Shown here one piece after another: positions 17,921 through 24,944 of a stretch of 64,000 nt of DNA. The notes beneath the pieces were generated by a model, which worked only from the letters and a program-made list of their open reading frames with translations, searched no databases and was not told the DNA's origin. Within the stretch, counting starts at the first letter, position 1. Every line of letters starts with the position of its first letter. Location: positions 2,294,001-2,358,000 of the forward strand of contig NZ_CP069303.1 of the NCBI RefSeq assembly GCF_016839145.1, given 5' to 3'. Source of the stretch: Shinella sp. PSBB067 (GTDB lineage Bacteria > Pseudomonadota > Alphaproteobacteria > Rhizobiales > Rhizobiaceae). A program made the translations under genes and the position numbers.

Positions 17921-18849
17921 CACCGCGCACCAACGAGCCGTCGTGCAGCTGTCTTCGGCAGCGGAGAGCCACCGTCGATCGCGATGCCAAGGATTGCTTG
18001 CGGATCGACGTCCGGCCGGCGCTCAATGCGCCGCCCGTCCTTCGCGGCGATCAGGATCGCAGCCTCCTCCTCGCGCTCGAGCTCAAGGATTTCCTTGTCG
18101 AGATCGATGATGAGCACCCGGCGCTCCTCGATCGTCAGCGTCCCGGGTCCATCGTCGGGGATCATGTCACCGAGAAGCTTGGCGATCTCATTTTTGAAGA
18201 GCCAGAGCAGGAAGGCGCCCGCGCCGATGTCGGTCGCCGTCCCGTCGCTACGAAGAAGCGAGCGGAGCTTGAAAGGGTCGCTTCCCTTGATGCGCGGATC
18301 AAAGTCGACCCGACCGCGCTCCGCCTCGCCGTCGAGCGCCTTCTCGAGCTCGGCGGTATACGTGGCCTTGGGCAGCGGCGCATTGACAGCGGTCTCACGC
18401 TTAGCAAGGAGCTCGGCGAGTTCTCTGCGCACCTCGTCGATCGGCCGCGGGGACTTCGGGGGTTTAACGGCGACGATCTTGTCGGCGGCGGCCACTGCCT
18501 CGGCGCAGCGGTCGACGACATAAGAGCCGGTTTCCCAGTTCTGCGAAAGCGCGGGAATTGTGTTCTCGAACCGCGAAATCGACGTCTTGATCTCTTCGCG
18601 CTTCCGCTCGAATTCCTTGTCCTCTCCGGCCGAAAGGGCAATGCCATCGTTGCGGGCGATCCTGTCAGCACGACCCGCGTCAAGGGCACCGAGTTCCGCA
18701 TATAATTCGGACTTCCGCCGATGTGCCTGGCGCACCGCGCCGAGGTCGGCGTGCACCGCATCGGAAAGCCGCAAGGCACGATCACGGGCCTCGGTGGGAA
18801 GTTTCTTGAGATGCTCGGCTGAGAATTCAAACACGGCTCGCTCCTTCAA
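17920..18849 (-). CDS. Unknown coiled-coil phage protein
   Basis: A 309-aa, highly charged protein. Residues 15-120 and 140-165 are predicted helical or coiled-coil from their Glu/Lys/Arg heptad-like spacing, and a second charged helix (LIIDLDKEILELEREEEAA) lies near 250. No catalytic motif, signal peptide or membrane span is seen. It sits between the HTH gene and the tail chaperone-like gene. It could be a structural or scaffold component, but this is not shown. Confidence 0.6.
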   Translation of the reverse strand: MKERAVFEFSAEHLKKLPTEARDRALRLSDAVHADLGAVRQAHRRKSELYAELGALDAGRADRIARNDGIALSAGEDKEFERKREEIKTSISRFENTIPALSQNWETGSYVVDRCAEAVAAADKIVAVKPPKSPRPIDEVRRELAELLAKRETAVNAPLPKATYTAELEKALDGEAERGRVDFDPRIKGSDPFKLRSLLRSDGTATDIGAGAFLLWLFKNEIAKLLGDMIPDDGPGTLTIEERRVLIIDLDKEILELEREEEAAILIAAKDGRRIERRPDVDPQAILGIAIDGGSPLPKTAARRLVGAR

Positions 18850-18935
18850 ATACAGGAGCGAGAAGACAGGACTATTCGTGATCGAGGTAGGGGCCGTGAG
18901 CGACCACGGACGCCCACGGCAGACGGTTCACATTG

Positions 18936-19214
18936 TCATGCAACCAAATTTAGTTGGAGGAAATAAAACTCGACGCGCGGGTCGGTACGTCGGCCTTCGC
19001 GCAGAAGCGCGAGGGCCGCAAGATCGTTGGCGAGGAGCATCTCGAGCGCAGGCGCAGAGATTTGCCAGTCGCCATATCCGGCAGGTTTACGGCCGATACC
19101 AAATTCGCCGCACCACTTTCTGATGACGCGAACCTCGCGGCCGGCTCGCCGCGCCGCTTCCTTTGCCGAGATGATCTCAGTGCGTTTCATGTAGAAGGGC
19201 GCGGGATCAGTCAT
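18936..19214 (-). CDS. Small helix-turn-helix DNA-binding protein
   Basis: A 92-aa protein starting MTDPAPFYMKRTEIIS. A MerR/excisionase-like helix-turn-helix is visible (SAKEAARRAGREVRVIRKWCGEFG, about 16-39). GGGG upstream of the ATG supports this start; MKRTEIIS eight codons on is an alternative. It overlaps the end of the Rep-like gene by eight bases and lies downstream of the promoter-like inverted repeat at 19375-19434. It is a candidate regulator of the structural part of the operon or an excision factor. Confidence 0.6.
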   Translation of the reverse strand: MTDPAPFYMKRTEIISAKEAARRAGREVRVIRKWCGEFGIGRKPAGYGDWQISAPALEMLLANDLAALALLREGRRTDPRVEFYFLQLNLVA

Positions 19215-20139
19215 TTGGGTGCCCCATCGCGGTCGCGTGTGATGGAGCCGGCCCCTCGGGGGCCGAGCGAACGTCACACGCAATGTCGACAGAATACGTG
19301 TGCGCTTGCGTGACATCGCTTTCGGGCCTGATAGGCCCGGCGACGTCACCCCGCGTCATCGACTTCTCACCGAAGGTTACAGGTTGTTCGCCAGTAGAGT
19401 ATATAATACCCCTAGTAGAGAACAACCTGTTACCCTGTGCCTGCGCGGCCCTGTCCGGAAGAGTGCCGTCCTTCTCCCAAGCGTAGATTGTTTTTCGTGA
19501 TACGCCGAGCAGCCGGGCGAGCTCCGCCTTCGATTGACGGATGTATTCCGTCCGCGTCTTGACGCCGTTCGCGCGCCGCTCACGCTCGAGCTCGCGACGG
19601 CGCTGATCGTTCTTTAGCTCCCGAACCCGTTTCTTGCGCTCGCGCGAGGGAACGTCACAGGCACCAATCGTTTTTAGGCCAAGCGCCTGGCGCTCCTTGA
19701 ATGTGACGCCGAGGGCCGCAGCAATCTCGTCGGCCTTCAAGTTTGGGCGATCCTCCGCCGCTTGCCGCGCCGCTGCCCCAACCGTCTCAACAGGAAGATG
19801 GGGGAACCACCTTCGGAGATATTCAGCGGTGAGGCGCGCCAACTCTGGCACGCCGATCTTCATGTCGCGCCTGGCATAATCGGCGACAATCTTCCACGCG
19901 ATCGTCGCCGCCATCGGATCGACGAGAAACTCAGCGTCGTCAGTATCAACGACCCCGCCGAATTTATGTCGGACGAACTCCTCGAGTTCCGTTGCGCGCT
20001 GCTCGGCGAGCGACCAGCGGTGTTCGGTTCTCTCCGCCTTGTTCACGCGGCTGCTATCGTCTCGCCGGAAACCGAGAAGGGCATTACCGAGGTATAGACC
20101 AGTCGCCCCGAGAGGCACCGCGACTTTAACTTTCCCCAT
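19207..20139 (-). CDS. Putative replication/regulatory protein with C-terminal helix-turn-helix
   Basis: About 310 aa from MGKVKVAV; an ATG at 20184 would add 15 residues. There is a helical N-terminal domain, a highly basic linker (RERKKRVRELKNDQRRRELERERR, about 165-190, shown here in part) and a clear helix-turn-helix (AELARLLGVSRKTIYAWEKDG, about 207-227). The central gene position, basic linker and HTH suit a phage or plasmid initiator, but no primase or helicase motif is seen. The 3' third of the gene contains a 60-bp inverted repeat with an AT-rich centre, and the start region contains a 21-bp palindrome. Function is unproven. Confidence 0.5.
   Translation of the reverse strand: MGKVKVAVPLGATGLYLGNALLGFRRDDSSRVNKAERTEHRWSLAEQRATELEEFVRHKFGGVVDTDDAEFLVDPMAATIAWKIVADYARRDMKIGVPELARLTAEYLRRWFPHLPVETVGAAARQAAEDRPNLKADEIAAALGVTFKERQALGLKTIGACDVPSRERKKRVRELKNDQRRRELERERRANGVKTRTEYIRQSKAELARLLGVSRKTIYAWEKDGTLPDRAAQAQGNRLFSTRGIIYSTGEQPVTFGEKSMTRGDVAGPIRPESDVTQAHTYSVDIACDVRSAPEGPAPSHATAMGHPND
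19375..19434. promoter_or_regulatory. 60-bp inverted repeat with AT-rich centre and leftward promoter-like boxes
   Basis: Arms GGTTACAGGTTGTTC (19375-19389) and GAACAACCTGTTACC (19420-19434) match at 14 of 15 positions, and each holds an AACA-TGTT-like dyad. The 30-base centre includes TATAAT. Read leftward, TTGTTC (19425-19420), 16 bases and TATACT (19403-19398) make a good sigma-70-like promoter lying between the arms. It sits inside the 3' part of the Rep-like gene. It may be an operator-flanked promoter for the structural genes or an origin-like site. Confidence 0.5.
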
Positions 20140-20488
20140 CGCTGCCGGCCCCCATTGCAAGAGCAACGGATATGTCGCCGACATATCCTCGCAAAGTCGC
20201 CTCAAACTCATCAAGGTCGCGTAAAGCGACCGACAGGGGGACGAGTTGAATGGTAAGTTCGCGGGCACGGTTGGCAACAGCGCGTTCGACGGTGGCGCCG
20301 TGCCTTCCCCTCACGATCGCCACGGCAAGGTCGCACATGCGATTATGGTGTCGGTGCGCAGGAAATGGCCGGACGACGCTTTCCTCCCTCGGTGCCAGAT
20401 AAAGCGCGAAAAGCGGCGAGCTCGCATCGGGAAGGGTGGACGCGTCGGGAATATCGACCACAAATTCTGGCTTGGTGAATTTCTTCAT
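20126..20488 (-). CDS. Unknown small phage protein
   Basis: A 120-aa acidic protein starting MKKFTKPEFVVDIPD, with AAGGA eight bases before the ATG. It overlaps the upstream zinc-ribbon gene by four bases and the Rep-like gene downstream. No signal peptide, span or motif is visible. Its 3' end contains the 21-bp palindrome at 20168-20188. Confidence 0.6.
   Translation of the reverse strand: MKKFTKPEFVVDIPDASTLPDASSPLFALYLAPREESVVRPFPAHRHHNRMCDLAVAIVRGRHGATVERAVANRARELTIQLVPLSVALRDLDEFEATLRGYVGDISVALAMGAGSDGES
20168..20188. promoter_or_regulatory. 21-bp perfect palindrome upstream of the Rep-like gene
   Basis: GGATATGTCG-C-CGACATATCC has 10-base arms and one central base. It lies within the 3' end of the 120-aa gene and 29 bases upstream of the preferred Rep-like start. 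It is a likely regulator or initiator binding site; the protein that binds it is unknown. Confidence 0.5.
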
Positions 20489-20772
20489 GGCTTATGTCCT
20501 TCGATGGGGTCGCACTGTGAGCACCAGAGGCGAGCCTGTCGACGAGAGGCGGGGACGGTGACCGTACCCTCATGGCCGCACCCGGCGCATTTCACTTTGC
20601 GGGTGACCTTGGCGATCGCCGCCTCAGCCTCGGCGCGAAGATCAGCCTTCGCCGGCCGGCGCTTCACCGGCCGGGGTCTCGAGAAAAGGGCGCCGAGTTC
20701 GTCGGCGGCCTCCGTTCCCTGCTGGCGCTGCCGATCGACCTGGCGACGGCGCTCGTGGTCGATCCTGCTCAT
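20485..20772 (-). CDS. Small zinc-ribbon protein of unknown function
   Basis: A 95-aa protein with a basic, helical N-terminus (ERRRQVDRQRQQG) and a C-terminal CxxC…CxxC zinc ribbon (CAGCGHEG and WCSQCDP, about 62-90). Such proteins often bind nucleic acid in phage early regions. It overlaps its neighbours on both sides by four bases, so it is translated as part of the leftward polycistron. Confidence 0.6.
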   Translation of the reverse strand: MSRIDHERRRQVDRQRQQGTEAADELGALFSRPRPVKRRPAKADLRAEAEAAIAKVTRKVKCAGCGHEGTVTVPASRRQARLWCSQCDPIEGHKP

Positions 20773-21110
20773 GCCGTCACCATGCGCGGATGATCCTCCC
20801 GGCCGGCTTTTCCGGGGTACAGAGTGATCGAGATCAGTGTGAGGACATCGTCGATGTCAGCCGAGGAAGGTCGTGCACGAAGCTCGGCCTCGATGACGTC
20901 AATCTTCTCGTCGAGGCCACGGCAAAGGTCGTCGGCGAAGTCTTCAAGTCCTTCCTGCCGCCAGTGGTTCGCGAGGAGGGAGGTTTGGTTTGCGATCTGG
21001 CGCATGCCTAGCATCATGCGGATCGCCTCCGAGATTTCGTCGATCGACAGGTCGGAGGTGAAGGCGGGCGCTTTTGCAGCCCGCGCGGCTGTGGTATCAG
21101 TGTTCATCAT
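20769..21110 (-). CDS. Unknown small helical phage protein
   Basis: A 113-aa protein with two adjacent start codons (21110 and 21107) after AAGGAAAACG. The sequence is mostly helical and acidic (GLEDFADDLCRGLDEKIDVIEAEL), without recognised motifs. It overlaps the zinc-ribbon gene by four bases and probably starts the long operon after a hairpin that partly separates it from the AlpA-like gene. Confidence 0.6.
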   Translation of the reverse strand: MMNTDTTAARAAKAPAFTSDLSIDEISEAIRMMLGMRQIANQTSLLANHWRQEGLEDFADDLCRGLDEKIDVIEAELRARPSSADIDDVLTLISITLYPGKAGREDHPRMVTA

Positions 21111-21159
21111 CGTTTTCCTTGAGTGGATTGATTGATGGGCCGCCGACAGGCGGAATTGA

Positions 21160-21189
21160 GAGCCGATCAGGTTGCCGCCTGGTCGGCTC
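21160..21189 (-). terminator. Stem-loop after the AlpA-like gene, possible attenuator
   Basis: GAGCCGATCAGG and CCTGGTCGGCTC pair over 12 bases (one G-T) with a 6-base loop. Leftward it is followed by only a short T-containing tract, so termination would be partial. Confidence 0.45.
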
Positions 21190-21197
21190 CTCGCGTT

Positions 21198-21452
21198 TCA
21201 TGCCGATGCCCCTGCCCGTATCGCCGCTCGCTCCGAGGTCGATGCGACCGGACCGGACAGCCGAGCGCTGGCCCACTGATCCAGATCGTCGACATGGTAA
21301 AGCGGTCGACGACCATCATATTGCATGCGTGGTCCGCCACCGACCGTCGCCATCTTGTTGAGCGTCGCCTTCGCGATCGTGATGCCGAATTTGCTTTGAA
21401 GGTATGCCGGGACATCGGCCCGGCGAATGCGACCATGTTCAGGAACGACCAT
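21198..21452 (-). CDS. AlpA/excisionase-like small DNA-binding protein
   Basis: An 84-aa protein, MVVPEHGRIRRADVPAYLQSK at the start, with a helix-turn-helix (ADVPAYLQSKFGITIAKATLNKM, about 12-34) and a wing ending in RRPLYHVDDLDQWASARL. This Tyr-x-x-x-Asp-Leu-Asp-x-Trp ending is typical of AlpA/MerR-like excisionase or integrase regulators near tyrosine integrases. It is transcribed divergently from the ribbon-helix-helix gene over two operator repeats. Confidence 0.65.
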   Translation of the reverse strand: MVVPEHGRIRRADVPAYLQSKFGITIAKATLNKMATVGGGPRMQYDGRRPLYHVDDLDQWASARLSGPVASTSERAAIRAGASA

Positions 21453-21471
21453 TTACCGTCTCCTAAGAATT

Positions 21472-21551
21472 ATGCGGCATAAGTGCCGTATGTTGCATAT
21501 TCTGGAAAACTCGGATTAAGTCAATAAAAAATGCGGCACTAATGCCGCATT
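21472..21551. promoter_or_regulatory. Divergent control region with two Arc/Mnt-like operators
   Basis: The right operator (21530-21551) is AATGCGGCA-CTAA-TGCCGCATT, perfect 9-base arms. The left (21472-21491) is ATGCGGCA-TAAG-TGCCGTAT with one mismatch. Both share a 4-base spacer and lie 59 bases apart. Leftward TTGACT (21524-21519) could be a -35 box. Each operator borders one of the two divergent genes, so the ribbon-helix-helix protein at 21570 probably represses both. Confidence 0.7.
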
Positions 21552-21569
21552 CGATCACTGGAAACATCT

Positions 21570-21923
21570 ATGGCAAAGCGTGCGCTGGTAAAAGATCAAT
21601 ACAAGCTGCTTATTCGCCTCTCTGACGATCTTCGGGACAAAATCGTTCAGTCCGCAGAGGCAAATGACAGATCATTAAACGCTGAGGTCGTCAGCCGCCT
21701 GGAGAGCAGCTTTGCGACAAAAGGCACGCTCAAGGAAAAACTCGAGGCCATCGCAGCCGGGAGGTTCGTTCCTGAACCTGCATCCTTGGACATCTTTGAC
21801 GACGGCGGATTCGATGCGCTGTCTCTTCAAAAGGTCTTGAGGGAGCTCGCAACTGAGGTGGCACTTCTTCGAAATGAGATCAGAACAGGCCGCAGCAACA
21901 TGCGACCTAAGGATACCCAGTAG
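21570..21923 (+). CDS. Arc-family ribbon-helix-helix repressor
   Basis: A 117-aa protein. The N-terminal 50 residues (YKLLIRLSDDLRDKIVQSAEAND then SLNAEVVSRLE) match the Arc/Mnt ribbon-helix-helix: a β strand, helix 1, and the RSLNAEV turn before helix 2. The rest is a helical, probably oligomerising tail. It is the only gene in this part of the element transcribed rightward and lies next to two palindromic operators, so it is the likely lysogeny-type repressor. It converges on the integrase gene with 17 bases between stops. Confidence 0.8.
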   Translation: MAKRALVKDQYKLLIRLSDDLRDKIVQSAEANDRSLNAEVVSRLESSFATKGTLKEKLEAIAAGRFVPEPASLDIFDDGGFDALSLQKVLRELATEVALLRNEIRTGRSNMRPKDTQ

Positions 21924-21940
21924 GAATTACCACTCGCTGC

Positions 21941-23206
21941 TCACGCGCGCCGCGGTAGCGCCACCACCTCCGCCGGGTCTCTGGTCATCATCGCGTGGAC
22001 CTCACCGGAAACCTTGTCGGCGGCTGCGATCAAGACGCTATCCAGATGATGCACATATCGTTGGGTGACGCCGGCCGACGCGTGGCCGAGCAGCGCGGCG
22101 ATGGTGATCTCCGTAAATCCGAGATCGCCCGCCACTGAGGCATACGAGTGCCGCATCACGTGGCTTGTCACGCCTTCCAACCCGGCTCTCTTGGTCAGTT
22201 TGCGAATTGCCTCGTCAAGCGACGTGTAATGGCCTTCCGCGCTTCGCGGGCCAGGCAGAACGTAGGGATTTCCCTCTTGACGGCTGATTGTAGCCAGAAT
22301 GTCGAATACGGGTTTTCCGATCGGCCGGATAGACGCATCCTCTTTCGTGTCGACGAGGCGGAAGCAACTCCCCGCCTCATCGACCTCCTGCCATTTCAGG
22401 CCCGCGACCTCGCTGAGACGAAAACCCGTCAGCAAGAATAGCTTGGTGCCAACGACACCCTGCCACGGAACTTCGGTAACCTCGGCTAGAGCTTTTCCAA
22501 GAGCGCGATAGTCTTTCGCCTCCAAACGGCGCGTTCGCTTTCCGACTGCGGGCTTCCGGATGCCACGCGCAACGTTGTGGGGGACAATTCCCTCAGAAAC
22601 GGCATAGGTCAGGATCGCGCTCAAGAGTGTCACAGCTTGCGAGGCTGTTCCGGCGCCGCCTTCGACGATCGCCCTCCCCCGAAGTTTCCCCGTCTTCTCC
22701 GACATGGCGGTTTTGCCAGTGGTGATATCGCGCATCATCCGCACCGCGTCTGCCTGGCTGACATCTTGCACGAGCCGCGAGCCGAGCAACGGCACAATGT
22801 GCCGGTTCGCGCGGCCTCTGTCGACGTACAGCGTCGACGCCTTTTTCGGCTTGCCACGCTTGCCGAGGATGAGCCCCTTGTCGGCCGCCTCAAAGTAGGC
22901 CTCGCAGAGTTCCTTGACCGTCAGCGACTTTCGTCGCGTGGCGCGGTCGAGTTGTGGGTCTTCTCCGCGCGCCACATCGCCAAGGATGATTTTCGCTTCC
23001 TTTCGGGCCTCTTCGACCGTCAGGGGACCGTGTGCTCCGATCTTGTATCGTTTCGTCTGCTTGCCCACTCGGTACTGCGCGAGGTAGACCTTTTTGCCGG
23101 AAGGCCACACCCGAACTCCGAAGCCAGGCAACTCGTCGTCCCAATCGAAATAGTCCTTGTCGCGGGGCTTGAGCCCGTCGATCACCCTCTTCGTCAGTTT
23201 CGGCAT
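21941..23206 (-). CDS. Tyrosine recombinase/integrase (P4 integrase family)
   Basis: A 421-aa integrase with the DUF4102-type N-terminal arm-binding domain (TKRVIDGLKPRDKDYFDWDD…GVRVWPSGKK), a core-binding domain (about 95-205) and a C-terminal catalytic domain. The catalytic set is complete: Arg263 (TGFRLSEV), His349-x-x-Arg352 (HVMRHSYAS), His375 (LLGHASAG) and Tyr384 (TQRYVHH). GAGGTG before the ATG fixes the start. It lies just inside the right 46-bp repeat and should catalyse integration into, and excision from, tRNA-Arg(CCG). Confidence 0.95.
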   Translation of the reverse strand: MPKLTKRVIDGLKPRDKDYFDWDDELPGFGVRVWPSGKKVYLAQYRVGKQTKRYKIGAHGPLTVEEARKEAKIILGDVARGEDPQLDRATRRKSLTVKELCEAYFEAADKGLILGKRGKPKKASTLYVDRGRANRHIVPLLGSRLVQDVSQADAVRMMRDITTGKTAMSEKTGKLRGRAIVEGGAGTASQAVTLLSAILTYAVSEGIVPHNVARGIRKPAVGKRTRRLEAKDYRALGKALAEVTEVPWQGVVGTKLFLLTGFRLSEVAGLKWQEVDEAGSCFRLVDTKEDASIRPIGKPVFDILATISRQEGNPYVLPGPRSAEGHYTSLDEAIRKLTKRAGLEGVTSHVMRHSYASVAGDLGFTEITIAALLGHASAGVTQRYVHHLDSVLIAAADKVSGEVHAMMTRDPAEVVALPRRA

Positions 23207-23227
23207 GCCGACACCTCACAGGATTGC

Positions 23228-23255
23228 AGGAAGCGCATAGGAAGCAGCAGGAAGC
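23228..23255 (+). promoter_or_regulatory. Right integrase arm-type sites (three AGGAAGC repeats)
   Basis: AGGAAGC at 23228-23234, 23239-23245 and 23249-23255 (spacing 11 and 10), with one more at 23346-23352. They occupy the gap between the integrase start and attR and mirror the left cluster. The 412-base gap 23207-23618 otherwise holds only attR and shows no gene. Confidence 0.6.
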
Positions 23256-23375
23256 AAATTTGGGTAAATTCGGCCCCAACCGTTGTAATCGCGGAAAGCG
23301 ATTAGCGCCTGATATTGATCATGAAATCGCTACGGAGTAAACTGTAGGAAGCGGCAGAAATTCGGATAGCCCTGC

Positions 23376-23421
23376 ATTCCGATTCCAAAGGTCACAGGTT
23401 CGAATCCTGTCGGGTGCGCCA
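23376..23421 (+). repeat. Right attachment repeat (attR), 3' half of tRNA-Arg
   Basis: 46 bases identical to 8932-8977. Only the 3' half of the tRNA is present, so it is not a functional tRNA gene; it marks the right edge of the element. Confidence 0.93.
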
Positions 23422-23618
23422 TTCTTCGCCAAGATCAATTGTTCTCCGGGATACTCCGCCAAAAGACGTATCGATGATAACGCCCCCTCGCTCGGAACGC
23501 TTTCGGCTTCAACTACTTGGTGGCGTGCGGGGATAGGTGGCAACCTTGACCTTGCTGGCTGAACCGTTAGCCTCGATACCGTTCAACAGGATCCACGATC
23601 AGCGACAGGATTGCGTCG

Positions 23619-24908
23619 ATGTCGAGACCACGCGTTCTTCTGCTGGCGGAAATCTGTAATCCGGAATGGCCGTCCCTGCCGGTGGTGGGCTACAAATATG
23701 CGCGGGCGCTCGCGTCGGTCGCGGATGTGAAGGTCGCGACCCATGTGCGCAACCGGCCGGCGATCGAGGCGGCCGGTGAGTTTGGCGACAAGGTTATCTA
23801 CATCGACAATGAGTGGATCGCGGGAAGGATGCACAAGCTCTCGGAGATCTTGCGCGGCGGCTCGGACGTGGCGTGGTCGACGCACCAGATCATGGCCTAC
23901 CTGCCCTATCTCGAATTCGAGCGACAGGCCCTGCGCACATTTCGGGAGGAACTCGCCGGTGGCGCGTTCGATCTTGTCCATCGCATAACGCCGATGTCGC
24001 CGACGCTGCCGAGCATCGCGGCCAGCCGTGGTCCCGTCCCTTTCGTCATCGGCCCGCTCAACGGCAACCTCGACTGGCCACGCGCCTTCCAGTCGGAGCA
24101 GAAGCGGGAACGGGAAGGCATGCGCCGCCTGCGGAACCTTTACAAGGCGCTGCCCTTTGCCCGGACCACCTTCACCAGGGCCGCCGCGATCCTGGCGGCC
24201 TTCCGGCACACGGTCGACGATCTGCCGCCTGGGGTCGATGCCCGCGTCGTCCCCTTTCCCGAGGTCGGATTCGATCCCGCCATCTTTCATTCGGACGGCC
24301 GCCGCCGCCCGTTTTCGGGGGGCGGTCCCTACCGGTTCCTCTATGCCGGCCGCCTCGTGCCTTACAAGGTTCCCGAAGTGGCGGTCCGCGCCTTCGTCGG
24401 CTCCGATGCATTGCGGCCCCACCGCCTGCACATCGTCGGCGACGGCCCCGAAGAGCCGCGCCTGCGCCAGATCGTGGCGGAGGCGCAGGCGCAGGACAGG
24501 GTGATCTTCGAGGGGCGGAAAAGCCAGGCCGAGGTCGCCGGGATGATGCGCGGCGTCGATGCCTTCATATTCCCCTCCATCCGGGAGCTTGGCGCGGGCG
24601 TGGTCGTCGAAGCCATGGCCTGCGGCCCGGTCTGCATCGTCACCGCCTACGGCGCACCGGGCGACCTGACGGCCAACGGACGGGGCGTCCGGGTGCCCTT
24701 GCAGCCGCTCGACGGGCTCGTTGCCGCAAATCGCGCCGCGATGGAGGCATGCCTTGCCGATCCCGAAGCGCATGCCGCCATGGCAAGCGCGGCCCATGAT
24801 TACGCCGTTGGGCTATACACCTGGGATGCCAAGGCCGCCTATACGGCCAGGATCTACGATGCCGTCATGGCGCGTCGTTCGCTTGCGGACCTCACCGACT
24901 ATCTCTGA
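23619..24908 (+). CDS. Glycosyltransferase family 4-like protein
   Basis: A 429-aa GT-B-fold protein. The C-terminal domain has FLYAGRLVPYKVPEVAVRAF near residue 237, HIVGDGPEEPRL near 272 and the EX7E-like stretch PSIRELGAGVVVEAMACG near 325. It probably adds a sugar from a nucleotide donor to the lipid-linked repeat unit in the cytoplasm. It is the first host gene after the element and converges on the DUF535 gene. Linkage and sugar cannot be predicted. Confidence 0.85.
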   Translation: MSRPRVLLLAEICNPEWPSLPVVGYKYARALASVADVKVATHVRNRPAIEAAGEFGDKVIYIDNEWIAGRMHKLSEILRGGSDVAWSTHQIMAYLPYLEFERQALRTFREELAGGAFDLVHRITPMSPTLPSIAASRGPVPFVIGPLNGNLDWPRAFQSEQKREREGMRRLRNLYKALPFARTTFTRAAAILAAFRHTVDDLPPGVDARVVPFPEVGFDPAIFHSDGRRRPFSGGGPYRFLYAGRLVPYKVPEVAVRAFVGSDALRPHRLHIVGDGPEEPRLRQIVAEAQAQDRVIFEGRKSQAEVAGMMRGVDAFIFPSIRELGAGVVVEAMACGPVCIVTAYGAPGDLTANGRGVRVPLQPLDGLVAANRAAMEACLADPEAHAAMASAAHDYAVGLYTWDAKAAYTARIYDAVMARRSLADLTDYL

Positions 24909-24944
24909 TCCGCCGTCACGATTCGGCCGCCGGCGGTCGGATCA
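24906..24944. terminator. Possible bidirectional hairpin between convergent genes
   Basis: TGATCCG (24906-24912) and CGGATCA (24938-24944) form an inverted repeat that includes both stop codons, with complementary CCGCCG/CGGCGG inside. No clear T-run; weak evidence. Confidence 0.3.

Larger units (their letters stand above)
8932..23421 (-). mobile_element. Integrated phage-derived element in tRNA-Arg(CCG), 14.4 kb, lacking packaging genes
   Basis: The borders are a 46-bp direct repeat of the tRNA 3' half. A tyrosine integrase lies inside the right border, with AGGAAGC arm-site clusters at both ends. Cargo is mostly one leftward operon: small regulators, a putative Rep/HTH protein, tail assembly genes, tape measure, capsid protease, major capsid protein and a gpD-like tail hub protein. 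No large terminase, portal, sheath, tube, baseplate or lysis gene is recognisable. It is either a deleted prophage or a satellite-like element that relies on a helper phage. Confidence 0.9.

Noticed and set aside
23422..23618. Residual gene fragments between attR and the first glycosyltransferase
   Set aside because: Short frames only, no similarity or ribosome site; treated as plain intergenic DNA.
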